A stretch of DNA of 21,460 nucleotides from a virus. The notes beneath the pieces were generated by a model, which saw nothing but the letters and a program-made list of their open reading frames with translations, was not told the DNA's origin and did not search any database. The position numbers were made by a program, and so were the translations under genes. The stretch is taken from positions 1 to 21,460 of IMG/VR virus record IMGVR_UViG_3300044800_000169; one strand, 5' to 3'. Positions 20,006 through 21,460 of the stretch are shown piece by piece (within the stretch, counting starts at the first letter, position 1; each line of letters begins with the position of its first letter).

Positions 20006-20565
20006 TGAAACGCCTCGGCAAGGTGGCGATCCTGACATTTGCCGAATACGAATCCCTGGTCTGCCGAACAGAGGACGCAGAAGCACATGCTGCAGACTTC
20101 GCAGAAGAACTGAGCCGGATGCAGGTTGAACAGCGCGCAGCAGAGGACCGGCGCCGGATCGAGCGCAAGGCAGCCTTCACCGCTGGCAAGTTCCACAGCG
20201 CTGGCGGGTATGGGAAGGCCCTCAAGGATACAAGAGCACGGCTCGCCGGCACCACGGCCACGATGATTCGTTTCATGGACCTTGCTGCAAAGTGGCGCCC
20301 GTTGGTCGAAGCTCTAGAGACGTACCCCAACCAGTTCGTCGAGATCGGCTTCGACGCGGGCATGCACTTCCCGGTGAAGCGCTGGAATAAAGACGGCACC
20401 GAGTATCTCGCAAGCGTCCAGTACCAGGACAAGCAGTATCCGGACCATCAGGCCGCAGCGACGTTGAGACAATTGGCGCATGACCCGGATGTCAGTGATC
20501 CTGACGCTGGGGCTGACTTCGACGTCGTCGGCGTTGCAGTGGCCGCAGAACGAAGGCAGGCATGA
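20005..20565 (+). CDS. Hypothetical protein with N-terminal coiled coil
   Basis: ATG 20005 overlaps the preceding TGA as TGATG; GTG 20002 in frame is an alternative. The 186-residue product has a strongly charged helix at ~16-60 (DAEAHAADFAEELSRMQVEQ, then RAAEDRRRIERKAA). A second region follows with LVEALETYPNQFVEIGFDAG. The Ala-rich end overlaps the next gene as ATGA. I do not recognise the family. Confidence 0.6.
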   Translation: MKRLGKVAILTFAEYESLVCRTEDAEAHAADFAEELSRMQVEQRAAEDRRRIERKAAFTAGKFHSAGGYGKALKDTRARLAGTTATMIRFMDLAAKWRPLVEALETYPNQFVEIGFDAGMHFPVKRWNKDGTEYLASVQYQDKQYPDHQAAATLRQLAHDPDVSDPDAGADFDVVGVAVAAERRQA

Positions 20566-20774
20566 GAGCCGGAGATAGAATCGGCCTTATGGTCAAAGGG
20601 CAGAATGGTCCAGAGCATCGGACTGGCGTTATCGTATCCATGGAGACGGGAGCGAACGGTCATCTACAACACGGTTATGTCCTTCTTGATGACCATCTCC
20701 CCGGTGACGGAACCTATGTCGGCATTACGCCGGACACCGTTATTGACGTGCCTGCCCCGAAGGTGAAGCCATGA
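20562..20774 (+). CDS. Small beta-rich hypothetical protein
   Basis: This 70-residue frame, with ATGA overlaps on both sides, codes a likely small barrel: RAGDRIGLMVKGQNGPEHRT, GVIVSMETGANGHL, YVLLDDHLPGDGTYVGIT. Such short strands with turn glycines suggest an SH3- or OB-like fold. Function is unknown. Confidence 0.5.
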   Translation: MRAGDRIGLMVKGQNGPEHRTGVIVSMETGANGHLQHGYVLLDDHLPGDGTYVGITPDTVIDVPAPKVKP

Positions 20775-21052
20775 GAGAGAACATCAAGCCCTCGCAGGAG
20801 ATGGTCGCCGTCACCTTCCGCTACTATTGGCGCGTGAAGTTTGCTCTCGAAGAAGGGAAGTGGATCTGCTATGTCCCCTGGATGCCTCAGGGCAAGGACG
20901 TCACAATGGACATTCCAGTTGGACATTTCCAGATGATGCAGAAGGAGAAGGACGAAGGCGATCCTGTCTTTGGAGCAGAGACATATCACAACGCGCGGCG
21001 ATACTACCGCATGGTTGTGGTGCAGGAACTGAACAAGAAGGTGACGGCATGA
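20771..21052 (+). CDS. Hypothetical protein, 93 residues
   Basis: It overlaps its neighbours as ATGA at both ends, which supports expression. The sequence is rich in aromatic residues and beta-prone (EMVAVTFRYYWRVKFALEEG, KWICYVPWMPQGK) and ends with a helix-like segment. No family was recognised. Confidence 0.5.
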   Translation: MRENIKPSQEMVAVTFRYYWRVKFALEEGKWICYVPWMPQGKDVTMDIPVGHFQMMQKEKDEGDPVFGAETYHNARRYYRMVVVQELNKKVTA

Positions 21053-21243
21053 CCGTCGGTGATCATATCCGGTGGCATCGCGAGTATGAAAAGGGCTTCT
21101 ATAACAATCCAGCACATGAGACGATCTGGAGTGGGATTGTCGTTGAACTCGTGACGTCCCAGGTGGTCAAGGTTCGACGCGACTTTGACGGCGACCGGAC
21201 ATACTTGGTCCTCGTGAGTGACATCAAGGAGGCCGAGTCCTAA
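21049..21243 (+). CDS. Small beta-rich hypothetical protein
   Basis: ATG 21049 gives 64 residues (TVGDHIRWHREYEKGFYNNP, then IWSGIVVELVTSQVVKVRRD). The GDHIRW opening and later V-V-K-V strand resemble small SH3-like barrel proteins, like the gene at 20562. A longer frame from 20827 reads across the previous gene and is rejected. The stop overlaps the next ATG (TAATG). Confidence 0.5.
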   Translation: MTVGDHIRWHREYEKGFYNNPAHETIWSGIVVELVTSQVVKVRRDFDGDRTYLVLVSDIKEAES

Positions 21244-21392
21244 TGGCTATTGCTGCTAAAGACAACGCCATCAGAGCGCTGGATATCGAGGTCGCATTGG
21301 CCGACCGCTGCGCCATGCATTCCCCTCCGTCCTGCCTCCCACCAATAGAAACGGATAAGCCCTTATTGGGTTTGGAGGCGTCCCACGTCTAG
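21243..21392 (+). CDS. Small protein near right end, unknown
   Basis: ATG 21243 overlaps the previous stop as TAATG, with AAGGAGG about 10 nt upstream. The 49-residue product is AIAAKDNAIRALDIEVALAD, then a Cys/Pro-rich part (CAMHSPPSCLPP). It was too short for the usual length cut. The two cysteines and the His could be part of a small metal site, but this is a guess. The 68 bp after it to the window edge show nothing I can name. Confidence 0.4.
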   Translation: MAIAAKDNAIRALDIEVALADRCAMHSPPSCLPPIETDKPLLGLEASHV

Positions 21393-21460
21393 CCGAATTC
21401 TGTTCGATTCAATTCTCACATCAGAAACATTGGATAAGCTCTGTCCCGAGCAGGAAAACC

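Overview
This window is most of the late region, plus an adjoining accessory or early-type region, of a tailed dsDNA phage or prophage with siphovirus-type morphogenesis genes (lambda/HK97-like order, long non-contractile tail). It has moderate GC, AGGAGG-type ribosome binding sites, GTGA/ATGA overlaps between neighbours and TTGACA promoters, so the host is a bacterium. The host phylum cannot be read from the sequence. No integrase, terminase, portal or capsid gene is present, so the left part of the late operon lies outside the window.

Layout. Positions 1-4262 hold the head-tail connection and tail completion genes: a truncated head-region protein, a head-tail connector fused to a carbohydrate-binding-like domain, a head-tail adaptor, an HNH homing endonuclease with a NUMOD3 array, an HK97-gp10-like protein, a tail-completion protein, and a tail assembly chaperone pair that reads as a -1 programmed frameshift. 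Positions 4337-13802 hold the tail tube protein, tape measure, distal tail protein, a host-recognition block that looks more AT-rich, and a large tail-tip hub with collagen-free HxH fibre repeats at its C-terminus. Positions 13851-16574 form the lysis side: a small coiled-coil membrane protein, an unknown protein, an amidase endolysin, a second NUMOD3 endonuclease and an LLH-type holin. A 224-bp gene-free stretch follows, then a minus-strand lipoprotein that is probably a superinfection-exclusion moron.

From 17229 a consensus promoter with a palindrome inside it drives a partition-like cassette (small RHH-like protein, ParA ATPase, second RHH-like protein), which suggests the phage can persist as a plasmid. 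From 18560 a second promoter drives a tightly overlapping run of small genes, including a Cro/CI-type HTH protein and two small membrane proteins, which continues to the right end.

The most unusual observations are as follows. The tape measure gene has no ATG/GTG/TTG at its natural start, but a perfect 10-base Shine-Dalgarno sits 7 nt before an ATA codon. The endolysin natural start is ACG, in a leader almost identical to the holin ATG leader. A large RNA hairpin precedes the tape measure gene. Two NUMOD3-array endonucleases with different nuclease domains occupy two seams of the same operon. The connector gene looks like the product of a deletion fusion.
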